From the NCBI RefSeq assembly GCF_965662505.1, contig NZ_CBFIHX010000020.1, positions 1 through 39,428 on the forward strand: a stretch of 39,428 bases of DNA, written 5' to 3'. The notes beneath the pieces are model-generated. The model was given only the letters and a program-made list of their open reading frames with translations, made no database searches and was not told the origin of the DNA. The stretch comes from Pseudomaricurvus sp965662505 (GTDB lineage Bacteria > Pseudomonadota > Gammaproteobacteria > Pseudomonadales > Cellvibrionaceae). The position numbers were made by a program, and so were the translations under genes. How positions within the stretch are numbered: the stretch's first letter is position 1; every line of letters begins with the position of its first letter. Of the stretch, positions 30,611 through 38,868 are shown one piece after another.

Positions 30611-30675
30611 CTATTACAGCTAAAAACCTATTACAGCTAAAAACGATAATTCTATTACAGCTAAAAACGATAATT
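30611..30675. repeat. 17/24-bp tandem repeat before the molybdopterin oxidoreductase gene
   Basis: CTATTACAGCTAAAAAC occurs at 30611-30627, 30628-30644 and 30652-30668. The last two are each followed by GATAATT, giving an exact 24-bp direct duplication (30628-30651 and 30652-30675). The sequence identity points to recent duplication. The array ends 29 nt before the start codon and overlaps the expected promoter or leader. Confidence 0.85.
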
Positions 30676-30704
30676 AAAAGCAGCCTGTCAAAGCGGAGAG
30701 AAGC

Positions 30705-32849
30705 ATGACTGAGCAAGCCAGTTTGCATGAAGACGTCATTACCCACCATCGTGCCTGTCATCTGTGTGAGGCCATCTGCGGCCTTGAGATCAAGACACAG
30801 GGTGAGCAAATCCTATCCATCAAGGGGGACAAAGAAGACCCTTTCAGTCGCGGCCACATATGCCCGAAAGCCACGGCCCTGCAGGATTTGCATTTTGACC
30901 CGGATCGTCTGAAGCACCCCGTCAAGCGAGTGGACGGAGAGTGGCAGCAGATCGGATGGGAGGAGGCGTTTGATACTGTTGCTGAGAACCTGGTTCGGGT
31001 ACAGCAGACTGCAGGCAATAACGCTGTTGCGGTCTATTCCGGTAACCCCAATGTTCACAATTATGGCAGCATGACGCACGGCGGCCTGTTGCGAAAGGTG
31101 CTGCAAACTCAGAGTAATTATTCGGCCACGTCGCTCGATCAGTTGCCCCATCAGCTGATTTCGTACGCCATGTACGGTCACCAGTCCCTGATTCCGATTC
31201 CCGATATTGATCGTACGCAATACATGTTAATCATCGGCGGCAACCCGCTGGCGTCTAATGGCAGTATCATGACCGTGCCGGATGTCACTAAACGCCTGAA
31301 AGCAATTCAGAAGCGGGGCGGTAAATTTGTGGTGGTGGATCCTCGTCGCACGGAAACGGCCGCGATTGCCGATGACCACCATTTTATTCGCCCTGGCAGC
31401 GACGCTTTCTTGTTGATGTCGATCATCCACACTTTGTTTGAAAAGGGCTTGGTTCAAACTGGGCATTTGACGTCAGTCCTGAATGGTCTGGACGAGGTGA
31501 AGCAGGCTGCTGCTGGGTTTACCGCGGAGCTGGCCGCAGAGCAGACCGGTATTGATGCTGACGCTATTCGTCAGATGGCGCAGGATATGGCATCTGCTGA
31601 AGGTGCTGTTTGTTACGGTCGCATGGGTGTTTCGGTGCAATCGTATGGCTCCTTGTGCCAGTGGGCGATTCAGGTGATCAATATCCTGACTGGCTCTCTG
31701 GATGTGCCGGGTGGTGCGTTGGTGACGTCTCCGGCGTTTGGTTATATCAAGCCGGGAGCGACTGGCGCGGGCAGTTTTGGTCGTCGTCACAGCCGGGTCA
31801 GAGGTCTTCCGGAGTTCAGCGGTGAATTCCCGAGTTCGGTCTTGGCAGAAGAAATGTTAACGCCGGGGGAAGGGCAAGTACGGGCGTTGATTACCCGGGC
31901 TGGCAATCCGGTCTTGTCGGCGCCAAATGGCAACGAGATGGATCGGGCTTTGGAAGGTCTCGATTACATGGTTGCGGTCGATTTCTACATCAATGAAACC
32001 ACTCGTCACGCGGATATTATCCTGCCTCCGACAGGGCCCCTGGAGCACGATCATTACGACATCGCGTTCCACCGGTTGGCGGTTCGCAACACCACTCGCT
32101 ATAACGAGCCGGTATTTGAAGCCGCGGCGGATAGCCGTCACGACTGGGAAATTTACAACGAATTATCGGTGCGTATCGCGGCGCTGAAAGCGTTGGATTT
32201 CAAACCGTTACCGGCACCGGATCAGTTGCTTGATAAGGCTTTGCAGCATGGTCACTATGGCAAGGAAACCGGAGCAGAGCAGGCCTTGTCGCTGGATATG
32301 CTGAAGCAGTATCCACACGGTATCGATCTCGGCCCGTTGCAAGCGGACTTGACGGAACGCCTGTGCACCGAGGATGGTCGTATTCATTTGGACGTGGATT
32401 ACTTGCTGGACGATGTAGAACGTTTGCGATCCAGTGCTGCGGAGACCAGGACTGATGAACTTTTATTGATTGGTCGTCGCCATGTGCGCAGCAATAATTC
32501 ATGGATGCACAACTATCAAAGGTTGGTAAAAGGCAAACCTCGCTGGCAACTGCTGATGCATCCGGATGATCTGGATAAGTATCAGCTGGAAGATAATAGT
32601 TTGGTCACCATTCAGTCTCGGGTGGGAGAGGTAACCACCACGGTATCATCCAGTGATGAGGTCATGCCGGGCGTGGTGAGCTTGCCCCACGGCTGGGGGC
32701 ATAAGCGCAAAGGCGTGCATATGGGGATTGCGGCAGAACAGCCTGGTGTCAGCTGTAATGATTTGACTGATGATGGTCGCTTCGATCCAGTAAGTGGTAA
32801 CGCTGTACTGAACGGTGTGCCAGTTAAGGTGTTTGCCGCAGCTCAGTAA
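30705..32849 (+). CDS. Molybdopterin-dependent oxidoreductase (DMSO-reductase superfamily)
   Basis: Predicted bis-MGD enzyme of 714 aa. The N-terminus has a [4Fe-4S] motif C18-x2-C21-x3-C25 with the fourth ligand Cys53 in GHICPKA. Molybdopterin-binding stretches follow: DRLKHPVKRV, IGWEEAFD, YSGNPNVHNYGSMT, MLIIGGNPLASNG, FVVVDPRRTETA, FIRPGSDAFLLM, TGSLDVPGGAL. A C-terminal beta-barrel domain (NSLVTIQSRVGEVTTTV, SLPHGWGHKRKG) closes the fold. There is no twin-arginine signal, so it should be cytoplasmic. The metal ligand is not obvious; Asp145 in TSLDQL is a candidate by position only. No electron-transfer partner or cofactor gene is adjacent, so substrate and partner are unknown. It overlaps the convergent thiDE stop by 7 nt. 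Confidence 0.88.
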   Translation: MTEQASLHEDVITHHRACHLCEAICGLEIKTQGEQILSIKGDKEDPFSRGHICPKATALQDLHFDPDRLKHPVKRVDGEWQQIGWEEAFDTVAENLVRVQQTAGNNAVAVYSGNPNVHNYGSMTHGGLLRKVLQTQSNYSATSLDQLPHQLISYAMYGHQSLIPIPDIDRTQYMLIIGGNPLASNGSIMTVPDVTKRLKAIQKRGGKFVVVDPRRTETAAIADDHHFIRPGSDAFLLMSIIHTLFEKGLVQTGHLTSVLNGLDEVKQAAAGFTAELAAEQTGIDADAIRQMAQDMASAEGAVCYGRMGVSVQSYGSLCQWAIQVINILTGSLDVPGGALVTSPAFGYIKPGATGAGSFGRRHSRVRGLPEFSGEFPSSVLAEEMLTPGEGQVRALITRAGNPVLSAPNGNEMDRALEGLDYMVAVDFYINETTRHADIILPPTGPLEHDHYDIAFHRLAVRNTTRYNEPVFEAAADSRHDWEIYNELSVRIAALKALDFKPLPAPDQLLDKALQHGHYGKETGAEQALSLDMLKQYPHGIDLGPLQADLTERLCTEDGRIHLDVDYLLDDVERLRSSAAETRTDELLLIGRRHVRSNNSWMHNYQRLVKGKPRWQLLMHPDDLDKYQLEDNSLVTIQSRVGEVTTTVSSSDEVMPGVVSLPHGWGHKRKGVHMGIAAEQPGVSCNDLTDDGRFDPVSGNAVLNGVPVKVFAAAQ

Positions 32850-34354
32850 CCGGATCTGGTATTAATTGTTTCGTTGAAAAGCGCCTGCAATTGTTTGACG
32901 CTTTGTTCAAAGTGATGATCGGTTCTGATGGCACTGACAACGGCCACGGAACCGACGCCACATTGCAACACGCTTTCGAGTTTTTCCTGGGTGATTCCAC
33001 CAATGGCAACCAGAGGAAAATGCGGGGCTAAAATCTGACTCCAGGTTTTAAGATTCTCCAAACCTATTGTGTGCACGCTTTTGGTTTTGGTGGGAAACAC
33101 TGAGCCCATGGCAATGTAGCTGGGTTTGTAATTAGCCGCTCGCAACCACTCGTATTCACTGTGTGAACTTAACCCCAACCTCAAACCACTCTGTTGAATC
33201 GTCAGCAGGTGCGCTTCATCCATATCCTCCTGTCCCAAATGAACACCATAGGCTTGATGTTCAATGGCCAGTTTCCAATGGTCATTGATAAACAGCCGAG
33301 CGTCGTATTGTCTCCCCAGTGCTACAGCTTGGCTAATGAGTGTATTCAGCGGTTCCTGCTCCAAGCCTTTGACTCGCAGTTGCAGTGTGGTGATGCCCAG
33401 TTTTAATAGTCGCTCCAGCCATTCCATCGAATCGACGATAGGATAAATGCCCAGCTGTTGCGTATCACAGCTGGCGAATGCCGGTTGCTCAAAGCCGTCG
33501 AGTGATTCAGCGACTGCGGGATAGAGGGTGAAGTCTGACGGCCAGCCACCGTTGCCCAACAAGCCTGCACCCTGACCAATGGCAAAGCCTGAACGAATGC
33601 CCTGATGGATGTAAGCGTTGGCCAGTACAACCGCATCAACCATTTGCTTTCCCACTGCAAGGAAACTGGCAATAGCCGATGCCAGGGCGCAGCCGGTTCC
33701 GCGGGTATGCGCAGAGCTCAAGCGAGGCTGTCTCAACCAAAATTGATGTTCACCGTCGTCGAAGTAATCGTAGATACCGTTGTCATTAATATGCTCTTGC
33801 CGGTGACCACCTTTGATTAAAACGGCTTGAGCCCCCAGACGACGCAATTGCACAGCGGCAGCGATAACGTCTTCATGGGTTTTGAGTGTAATACCCAGTA
33901 ACTTTTCGGCTTCAGGAATATTGGGGGTGAGCAGTGAGCTTGCAGCAATCAGGGTGTGGTAGGCGTGCAGTAGTTCTTCAGATCTGAAGTCGGTTCCTGA
34001 AGTGGAGGACAGTACAGGATCTACAATCACTGCCCCGGAGATGGCGTCTGCAAAAGCCGCGGTTTTCAAGACCTGATCGGCAGAGAAGAGTAAACCTACC
34101 TTAATCACCTCAATGGGAATGTCATCCTTGAGAGAGGCCAGTTGAGCCGTAAAACTCTCTGAAGAAGTGATTTGAGTATGTGACACGGCTTGAGAGTTCT
34201 GCGCCGTCAGGCCACTGATGACACTGACTCCGTGAGCGCCTAAATCCTGTACGACACGCAGGTCACATTGATGACCCGCATGTCCACTGCTGTCTGAGGC
34301 GGAAATGGCGCAGACAACAGGTTTGGCGATTGTCGGATTCTGTTGATCCATCAT
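32843..34354 (-). CDS. thiDE: ThiD-ThiE fusion: HMP-phosphate kinase/thiamine-phosphate synthase
   Basis: Bifunctional protein (503 aa) for the last pyrimidine phosphorylation and the coupling of pyrimidine with thiazole phosphate to thiamine phosphate. The N-terminal ThiD half (about 12-275) begins CAISASDSSGHAGHQCDL, a departure from the usual GxDPSGGAGIQADLK, and contains AVLIKGGH and the RGTGCALASAIASFLA anion-hole region. The C-terminal ThiE half (about 298-495) has IYPIVDS, TLQLRVKG, FINDHWKLAIEHQAYGVHLG, LGLSSHSEYE, GSVFPTKTK and PLVAIGGI, covering the pyrophosphate and metal sites. It overlaps thiG by 4 nt (ATGA), so translation is coupled. It is the last gene of the thi operon and converges on the molybdopterin oxidoreductase. 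Confidence 0.93.
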   Translation of the reverse strand: MMDQQNPTIAKPVVCAISASDSSGHAGHQCDLRVVQDLGAHGVSVISGLTAQNSQAVSHTQITSSESFTAQLASLKDDIPIEVIKVGLLFSADQVLKTAAFADAISGAVIVDPVLSSTSGTDFRSEELLHAYHTLIAASSLLTPNIPEAEKLLGITLKTHEDVIAAAVQLRRLGAQAVLIKGGHRQEHINDNGIYDYFDDGEHQFWLRQPRLSSAHTRGTGCALASAIASFLAVGKQMVDAVVLANAYIHQGIRSGFAIGQGAGLLGNGGWPSDFTLYPAVAESLDGFEQPAFASCDTQQLGIYPIVDSMEWLERLLKLGITTLQLRVKGLEQEPLNTLISQAVALGRQYDARLFINDHWKLAIEHQAYGVHLGQEDMDEAHLLTIQQSGLRLGLSSHSEYEWLRAANYKPSYIAMGSVFPTKTKSVHTIGLENLKTWSQILAPHFPLVAIGGITQEKLESVLQCGVGSVAVVSAIRTDHHFEQSVKQLQALFNETINTRSGY

Positions 34355-35190
34355 GATTGATGCCAGAAAGGCTGCCCCAAGGTTGGGGTGGAAGGACTGG
34401 CTGTTTGACTCTTATGGATCAGACCCGCCAGATAGGCTTCCCGTCCGGCTTCAATGGCTTTGGCAAAGGCGTGAGCCATGCGTACCGGGTCGTTGGCTTT
34501 GGCCACGGCGGTATTCAATAAAATGCCATCGTAACCCATCTCCATCGCCTCGGCGGCTTGTGACGGAGCGCCCAGGCCCGCATCGACAATCAGCGGGGTA
34601 TTGGGGAGTCGTTCGCGCAGGGTGCGAAGGTTGTAACGGTTCATCAAACCCTGCCCGGTGCCAATGGGTGCGCCCCAAGGCATCAGCACTTCGCAGCCGA
34701 CATCCAGCAGTTTTTGCCCCAGTACCAGATCGTCGGTGGTGTAAGGCAAGACTTTAAATCCGCGCTTCACCAGTTCCGACGCAGCTTCCACCAGCCCGAA
34801 CGGGCAGGGCTGTAAGTTGTAATCATCCCCCACAACTTCCAGTTTGAGCCAGTCGGTGTTGAAAATTTCACGACTCATCTCTGCCAGGTTAATGGCTTCT
34901 TTTGGAGTTTTACAGCCAGCGGTATTGGGCAACAAGCGGCAGCCGGAATCGCGGATGTACTGCCAGAAAGTATCTCCGTCTTGCTGGCTGCTGTCCTGCT
35001 CTCCTGAGAGAGTATTGGGGTTTTGGCGGCGCAGCGACAGGGTGACCATGCTGGTGCTGGCAGCTTCAATGCTGTCACGCATGGATTGTGGCGAAGGGTA
35101 GAGCGCTGTTCCAAGAATAAAGCGGCTGCTTAAGGTTTCACCGTAGAGGGTGAAAGGCGTATCGACAAAAGTTGAAGTGGAAAGTGGCAT
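34351..35190 (-). CDS. thiG: Thiazole synthase
   Basis: Forms the thiazole phosphate ring of thiamine from 1-deoxy-D-xylulose-5-phosphate, dehydroglycine and sulfur carried by ThiS. It is 279 aa, a TIM barrel. SSRFILGTALYPSPQSM (21-37) is the family opening, LLPNTAGCKTPKEAI (86-100) follows, and TDWLKLEVVGD (112-122) carries the Schiff-base Lys116. LMPWGAPIGTGQGLMN and PLIVDAGLGAPSQAAEAMEM line the phosphate site. The tail after about residue 255 is longer than usual and low in complexity (SQTASPSTPTLGQP). It lies 2 nt after thiS and overlaps thiDE by 4 nt. Confidence 0.96.
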   Translation of the reverse strand: MPLSTSTFVDTPFTLYGETLSSRFILGTALYPSPQSMRDSIEAASTSMVTLSLRRQNPNTLSGEQDSSQQDGDTFWQYIRDSGCRLLPNTAGCKTPKEAINLAEMSREIFNTDWLKLEVVGDDYNLQPCPFGLVEAASELVKRGFKVLPYTTDDLVLGQKLLDVGCEVLMPWGAPIGTGQGLMNRYNLRTLRERLPNTPLIVDAGLGAPSQAAEAMEMGYDGILLNTAVAKANDPVRMAHAFAKAIEAGREAYLAGLIHKSQTASPSTPTLGQPFWHQS

Positions 35191-35192
35191 CT

Positions 35193-35396
35193 TCAGCCTC
35201 CTCCTACCGGTTTTACAATATCAAGTTTGTCTCCCTCATGGAGCGTGACTTCACTGTATTGGCTGCGAGGGACAAATTCGCCATTGATGGCCGCTGCGGC
35301 CATCTGGTTGCACATTCCCCAGTGATCCAAAGCCTGACTCAGGCTCATGGGTTCAGGGAGGGTGTGGGATTCATTGTTCAGGCTCAGAGTTAACAT
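35193..35396 (-). CDS. thiS: Sulfur carrier protein ThiS
   Basis: 67-aa ubiquitin-like protein whose C-terminal Gly-Gly is thiocarboxylated and donates sulfur to ThiG. The sequence starts MLTLSLNNESHTLPE, has NGEFVPRSQYSEVTLHEGDK in the middle (the conserved N-x-E-x-V-P-R turn), and ends DIVKPVGGG. It overlaps thiO by 7 nt and lies 2 nt before thiG. The activating enzyme ThiF is not in this window and must be encoded elsewhere, for example by a MoeB-type protein. Confidence 0.95.
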   Translation of the reverse strand: MLTLSLNNESHTLPEPMSLSQALDHWGMCNQMAAAAINGEFVPRSQYSEVTLHEGDKLDIVKPVGGG

Positions 35397-36475
35397 AAGG
35401 CATGCTCTTTGGTCATTATCTGCCCGGTAAACGCAGCAGCTTCACTCTCGAGTATTTCATTGACGATGCTTTCGACCACTGTGGGGGCCAACAGATATCC
35501 GTGACGATAAAGTCCGTTGGCTCTAAGCAAACCTTCCTGCCGTTCAATGCGCGGAAGATTGTCCATCAATGATGGCCGGAGGTTGACATCGGTTGCTGTT
35601 ATTCGCGCTTCGGCAAACGCTGGATTGAGTGCATAGAGCGCGCTGGACAGCTCCAGATTGGAACGCAGACTGATGGGAGAAAGGTCTTCAGACTCGATCT
35701 CTGTGGCTCCAATAATAAACTGATGATCGGGTTTGGGCACCACATAAAGTTTGTAGCGCGGGTGCATAAAGCGCACAGGGCGCTGTAACTGTACCTCACG
35801 GGTTTGTACCCAGAGAACTTCACCGCGAACGCCTCGAACATCCTTGATATCCGGTTTGGCTCCGACCCCACGACAATCGACCACCTCGTCAAACGTAAAA
35901 CGCTGGCGTGCCGTTTGAATTGTGTGGGAACTGACTGCTTGCGCGGCTGTGTGCTCGTGTGTTTGCCCGCCCAGCGAATGAATGTCCGACAACAGCTGAT
36001 CCAGCAGAGCATGGTTGTCGAGATAAGCTTCAGTGCGCAGATAGAGTGCGCGATGAAAATGACTGAGGTCACTTTCAGTTTCCGCAATCTGCTTTTGATC
36101 CAGCCATCGGTAGCTTTCGTCGCCCGCATCGCCGAGGTGATGATGCAGTTTGGCGGCAAACTGGGTGAGCTGAGACGCGTCCTGAGTATGGGCAACCACC
36201 AAAGAACCGCGTTCCGAATAGGTGATCGGTTGCCGCAGTTCCTGATTCCAGGCTGGCCAGAGTTTTAATCCAGCCATGCCCATGTCGTAAATAAGGCGCT
36301 CGCTGTCGACCACCTCCGATAGGGGCGAGATCATGGCAGCAGCCGTGCGCGCAGCACCCGGGCAAGTGCTCAAAGAGCCTGCCTCGAACAGTGTCACGTC
36401 ACACCCAGCCAGCAGTAAACGCCAGCTGGTCAGGCGACCTAACAGGCCGCCGCCTACAATCCCTACCTTTTTCAT
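35390..36475 (-). CDS. thiO: Glycine oxidase ThiO
   Basis: FAD-dependent oxidase making dehydroglycine (iminoacetate) from glycine for thiazole synthesis, the oxygen-dependent alternative to ThiH. ATG 36475 (361 aa) is chosen because GAGAG lies 9 nt upstream; the TTG at 36484 is too close to that site. The N-terminus has the FAD-binding KVGIVGGGLLGRLTSWRLL (GxGxxG), ending its strand in VTLFEAG. Further DAO-family features are ARTAAAMISPLSE, the FDEVVDCRGVGAKP block (second nucleotide-binding part), GVRGEVLWVQ and LRANGLYRHGYLLAPTV near the C-terminus. Using ThiO instead of ThiH implies aerobic growth. It lies 23 nt after thiC and overlaps thiS by 7 nt. Confidence 0.93.
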   Translation of the reverse strand: MKKVGIVGGGLLGRLTSWRLLLAGCDVTLFEAGSLSTCPGAARTAAAMISPLSEVVDSERLIYDMGMAGLKLWPAWNQELRQPITYSERGSLVVAHTQDASQLTQFAAKLHHHLGDAGDESYRWLDQKQIAETESDLSHFHRALYLRTEAYLDNHALLDQLLSDIHSLGGQTHEHTAAQAVSSHTIQTARQRFTFDEVVDCRGVGAKPDIKDVRGVRGEVLWVQTREVQLQRPVRFMHPRYKLYVVPKPDHQFIIGATEIESEDLSPISLRSNLELSSALYALNPAFAEARITATDVNLRPSLMDNLPRIERQEGLLRANGLYRHGYLLAPTVVESIVNEILESEAAAFTGQIMTKEHALC

Positions 36476-36498
36476 GGGTTTCAACTCTCTACCTAGAT

Positions 36499-38430
36499 TT
36501 AGACTTCCTTGTAGAGCTCGCTACCTTGCTCTTTAAATTGCTTGGACATGGCAGCCATGCCTTCAGCGGCTTCTTCGGTCACATCCGCCAGTTTGCCATC
36601 GGCGTCTAACTTCGCTGAGTAGTCACGCACTTCCTGAGTGATCTTCATGGAGCAGAACTTCGGGCCACACATGGAGCAGAAGTGAGCAACTTTGGCCGAA
36701 TCTTTTGGCAGGGTTTCATCGTGGAATGCACGAGCCGTATCCGGGTCGAGGCTCAGATTGAACTGATCTTCCCAGCGGAATTCAAAGCGAGCTTTCGACA
36801 GGGCATTATCACGAATTTGGGCGCCGGGCATGCCTTTGGCGAGATCGCCCGCATGGGCTGCAATTTTGTAGGTAATGATGCCTTCTTTAACGTCTTCCCG
36901 GTTAGGCAGACCCAAGTGTTCTTTGGGGGTCACGTAACACAGCATGGCGCAGCCGAACCAGCCGATCATGGCAGCACCGATGCCGGAAGAGAAGTGGTCG
37001 TATCCCGGGCTGATGTCCACGGTGAGTGGCCCCAAGGTGTAGAACGGCGCTTCGTGACAATGCTTCAGCTGCTCGTCCATGTTTTCTTTCACCATGTGCA
37101 TGGGAACGTGGCCAGGGCCTTCGATCATCACCTGTACATCGTGCTTCCAGGCAATCTGAGTCAACTCGCCCAGCGTGCGAAGTTCAGAGAACTGGGCTTC
37201 GTCGTTGGCGTCTTGTAAACAACCGGGACGCAAGCCGTCACCGAGAGAGAAAGACACGTCATACGCCTTCATGATTTCGCAGATGTCTTCAAAGTGCGTG
37301 TACAGGAAGCTTTCTTTATGGTGTGCCAGACACCACTTGGCCATGATGGAGCCACCACGGGAGACGATGCCCGTCAGACGTTTGGCGGTCATGGGCACGT
37401 AACGCAGCAGTACGCCAGCGTGAATGGTGAAGTAATCGACACCTTGTTCGGCCTGCTCGATCAGTGTGTCGCGGAAGATTTCCCAAGTCAGGTCTTCGGC
37501 AACACCATCAACTTTTTCCAGCGCTTGATAGATTGGTACCGTGCCGATGGGTACAGAAGCGTTGCGCAGAATCCACTCGCGGGTTTCGTGAATGTGCTTG
37601 CCGGTCGAAAGATCCATCACCGTATCGGCGCCCCAACGGGTGCCCCACACCAGTTTTTCCACTTCTTCTTCAATGGAAGAGGTGACGGCAGAGTTACCAA
37701 TGTTACCGTTAATTTTGATGTGGAAATTACGGCCAATGATCATTGGCTCCAGCTCGGGGTGGTTGATGTTGGCTGGAATAATGGCGCGACCTTCGGCCAC
37801 TTCTTTACGGACAAACTCAGGCGTGATCTCCTGAACAATATTGGCGCCCCAGGTTTGACCTGGATGTTGATGTGTGACGACATCGTCCTGATTCAGTTGC
37901 GCGCGGACAATGTTCTCGCGGATGGCGATGTATTCCATTTCCGGGGTGATAATGCCTTTGCGGGCATAGTGCATCTGGCTCACATTCTGACCAGCTTTGG
38001 CGATGCGGGGCTCGTGGGAGCCGTCGAAACGCAGGTTTTCCAGGGCAATATTTTGTTCGCGAATCTGGGTGTATTTGGAACTGGGGTTTTTCAGAATTTC
38101 GGTGTCATCGCGTTCCAGAATCCAGTTCTGACGCATCTTGGGAAGACCTTTGCGCACGTCAACATCGACATTGGGGTCGGTGTAGGGGCCGGACGTGTCG
38201 TAGATGCGGATGGGTGGGTTCACTTCCAGTGAGCCGTCGGACAGATGCGTGGGATCCAGTTCGATTTCACGCATAGGCACCTGAATATCAGGACGCGAAC
38301 CTTCGATATAAATCTTTTTAGAAGCTGGGAAGGGGGCTGTGGTCAGCTCTTGAACCTTTGCGGTTTCGCTGAGTTTTGAGCCTGCAGGTTTGCTTTGAAT
38401 TTGATCGTTATCAATGGTGGCGCTAGTCAT
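36499..38430 (-). CDS. thiC: Phosphomethylpyrimidine synthase
   Basis: Radical-SAM enzyme converting aminoimidazole ribotide to HMP-phosphate, the thiamine pyrimidine. ATG 38430 (643 aa) has AGGGGA 9 nt upstream; an in-frame TTG at 38457 precedes that site. The family N-terminal part (KIYIEGSRPDIQVPMREIEL) is present. MQNWILERDDTE-like, QMHYARKGIITPEMEYIAIRE, NINHPELEPMIIGRNFHIKIN, GNSAVTSSIEEEVEKLVWGT, RGGSIMAKWCLAHHKE and GPGHVPMH blocks cover the barrel. The C-terminal FCSMCGPKFCSM is the unusual C-x2-C-x4-C cluster motif. First gene of thiC-thiO-thiS-thiG-thiDE, downstream of a TPP riboswitch, so it should be shut off when thiamine pyrophosphate is plentiful. Confidence 0.98.
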   Translation of the reverse strand: MTSATIDNDQIQSKPAGSKLSETAKVQELTTAPFPASKKIYIEGSRPDIQVPMREIELDPTHLSDGSLEVNPPIRIYDTSGPYTDPNVDVDVRKGLPKMRQNWILERDDTEILKNPSSKYTQIREQNIALENLRFDGSHEPRIAKAGQNVSQMHYARKGIITPEMEYIAIRENIVRAQLNQDDVVTHQHPGQTWGANIVQEITPEFVRKEVAEGRAIIPANINHPELEPMIIGRNFHIKINGNIGNSAVTSSIEEEVEKLVWGTRWGADTVMDLSTGKHIHETREWILRNASVPIGTVPIYQALEKVDGVAEDLTWEIFRDTLIEQAEQGVDYFTIHAGVLLRYVPMTAKRLTGIVSRGGSIMAKWCLAHHKESFLYTHFEDICEIMKAYDVSFSLGDGLRPGCLQDANDEAQFSELRTLGELTQIAWKHDVQVMIEGPGHVPMHMVKENMDEQLKHCHEAPFYTLGPLTVDISPGYDHFSSGIGAAMIGWFGCAMLCYVTPKEHLGLPNREDVKEGIITYKIAAHAGDLAKGMPGAQIRDNALSKARFEFRWEDQFNLSLDPDTARAFHDETLPKDSAKVAHFCSMCGPKFCSMKITQEVRDYSAKLDADGKLADVTEEAAEGMAAMSKQFKEQGSELYKEV

Positions 38431-38600
38431 GGCTGTGATTCCCCTGAGTGGATTCAATGATCGTCGGGGAGCTGCCTGAGTTTGGTGCCTGGAGAAACCA
38501 GGTTGTGCTTAGGGCGGGTCTGCAACCGAATAAACGGTATAAGTGCAGATGTTTAAGATTAAGCGATACAACTCAATACTTAATCGACGCCTAGCGGACG

Positions 38601-38699
38601 ACTTGATTCCTACGCAGGTGCTAACCTGATCAGGTACAGCGGGTTTCTTTTGATCTCAGCCTGAAATGTTGAATCAACACTCCGGCACCCCGACAAGTG
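38601..38699 (-). promoter_or_regulatory. TPP riboswitch (THI element) before thiC
   Basis: On the minus strand the conserved parts come in the right order: P1 ACTTG (38698-38694), GGGGTGCC (38691-38684), GGCTGAGA (38661-38654), ACCTGATCAGGT (38635-38624), a GCGTAGGAA close, and the P1 partner CAAGT (38605-38601). The 99-nt span is normal. About 170 nt separate it from thiC; hairpins there (GATTAAG/CTTAATC near 38550-38586 and CCTGG/CCAGG near 38490-38504) lack a clear T-tract, so control is more likely at translation or by Rho than by an intrinsic terminator. Confidence 0.95.
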
Positions 38700-38868
38700 A
38701 GGAGCAGGTTAACGGGGAATGCAGGACTGTGCAAGAAGAGACTGATGGAATTGCCGTGTTTTGCTTGAAAATGTTCACGAGAGGACAAGTCTTGGTAACA
38801 GGCGCCAAGGCGATGGTGATACCCAAGTTAAGTTGGTAATCACGTTAAGGGTTTACCCAGGACGGACT

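Noticed and set aside
37294..38232. Long open frame (312 codons) on the plus strand opposite thiC
   Set aside because: It lies wholly inside the clearly recognised thiC, has no family motif or ribosome-binding site, and its composition is what antisense of a GC-biased gene gives. The same applies to minus-strand frames at 937-1647 (in pgi), 6179-6847 (in edd) and 10390-11247 (in pyk).
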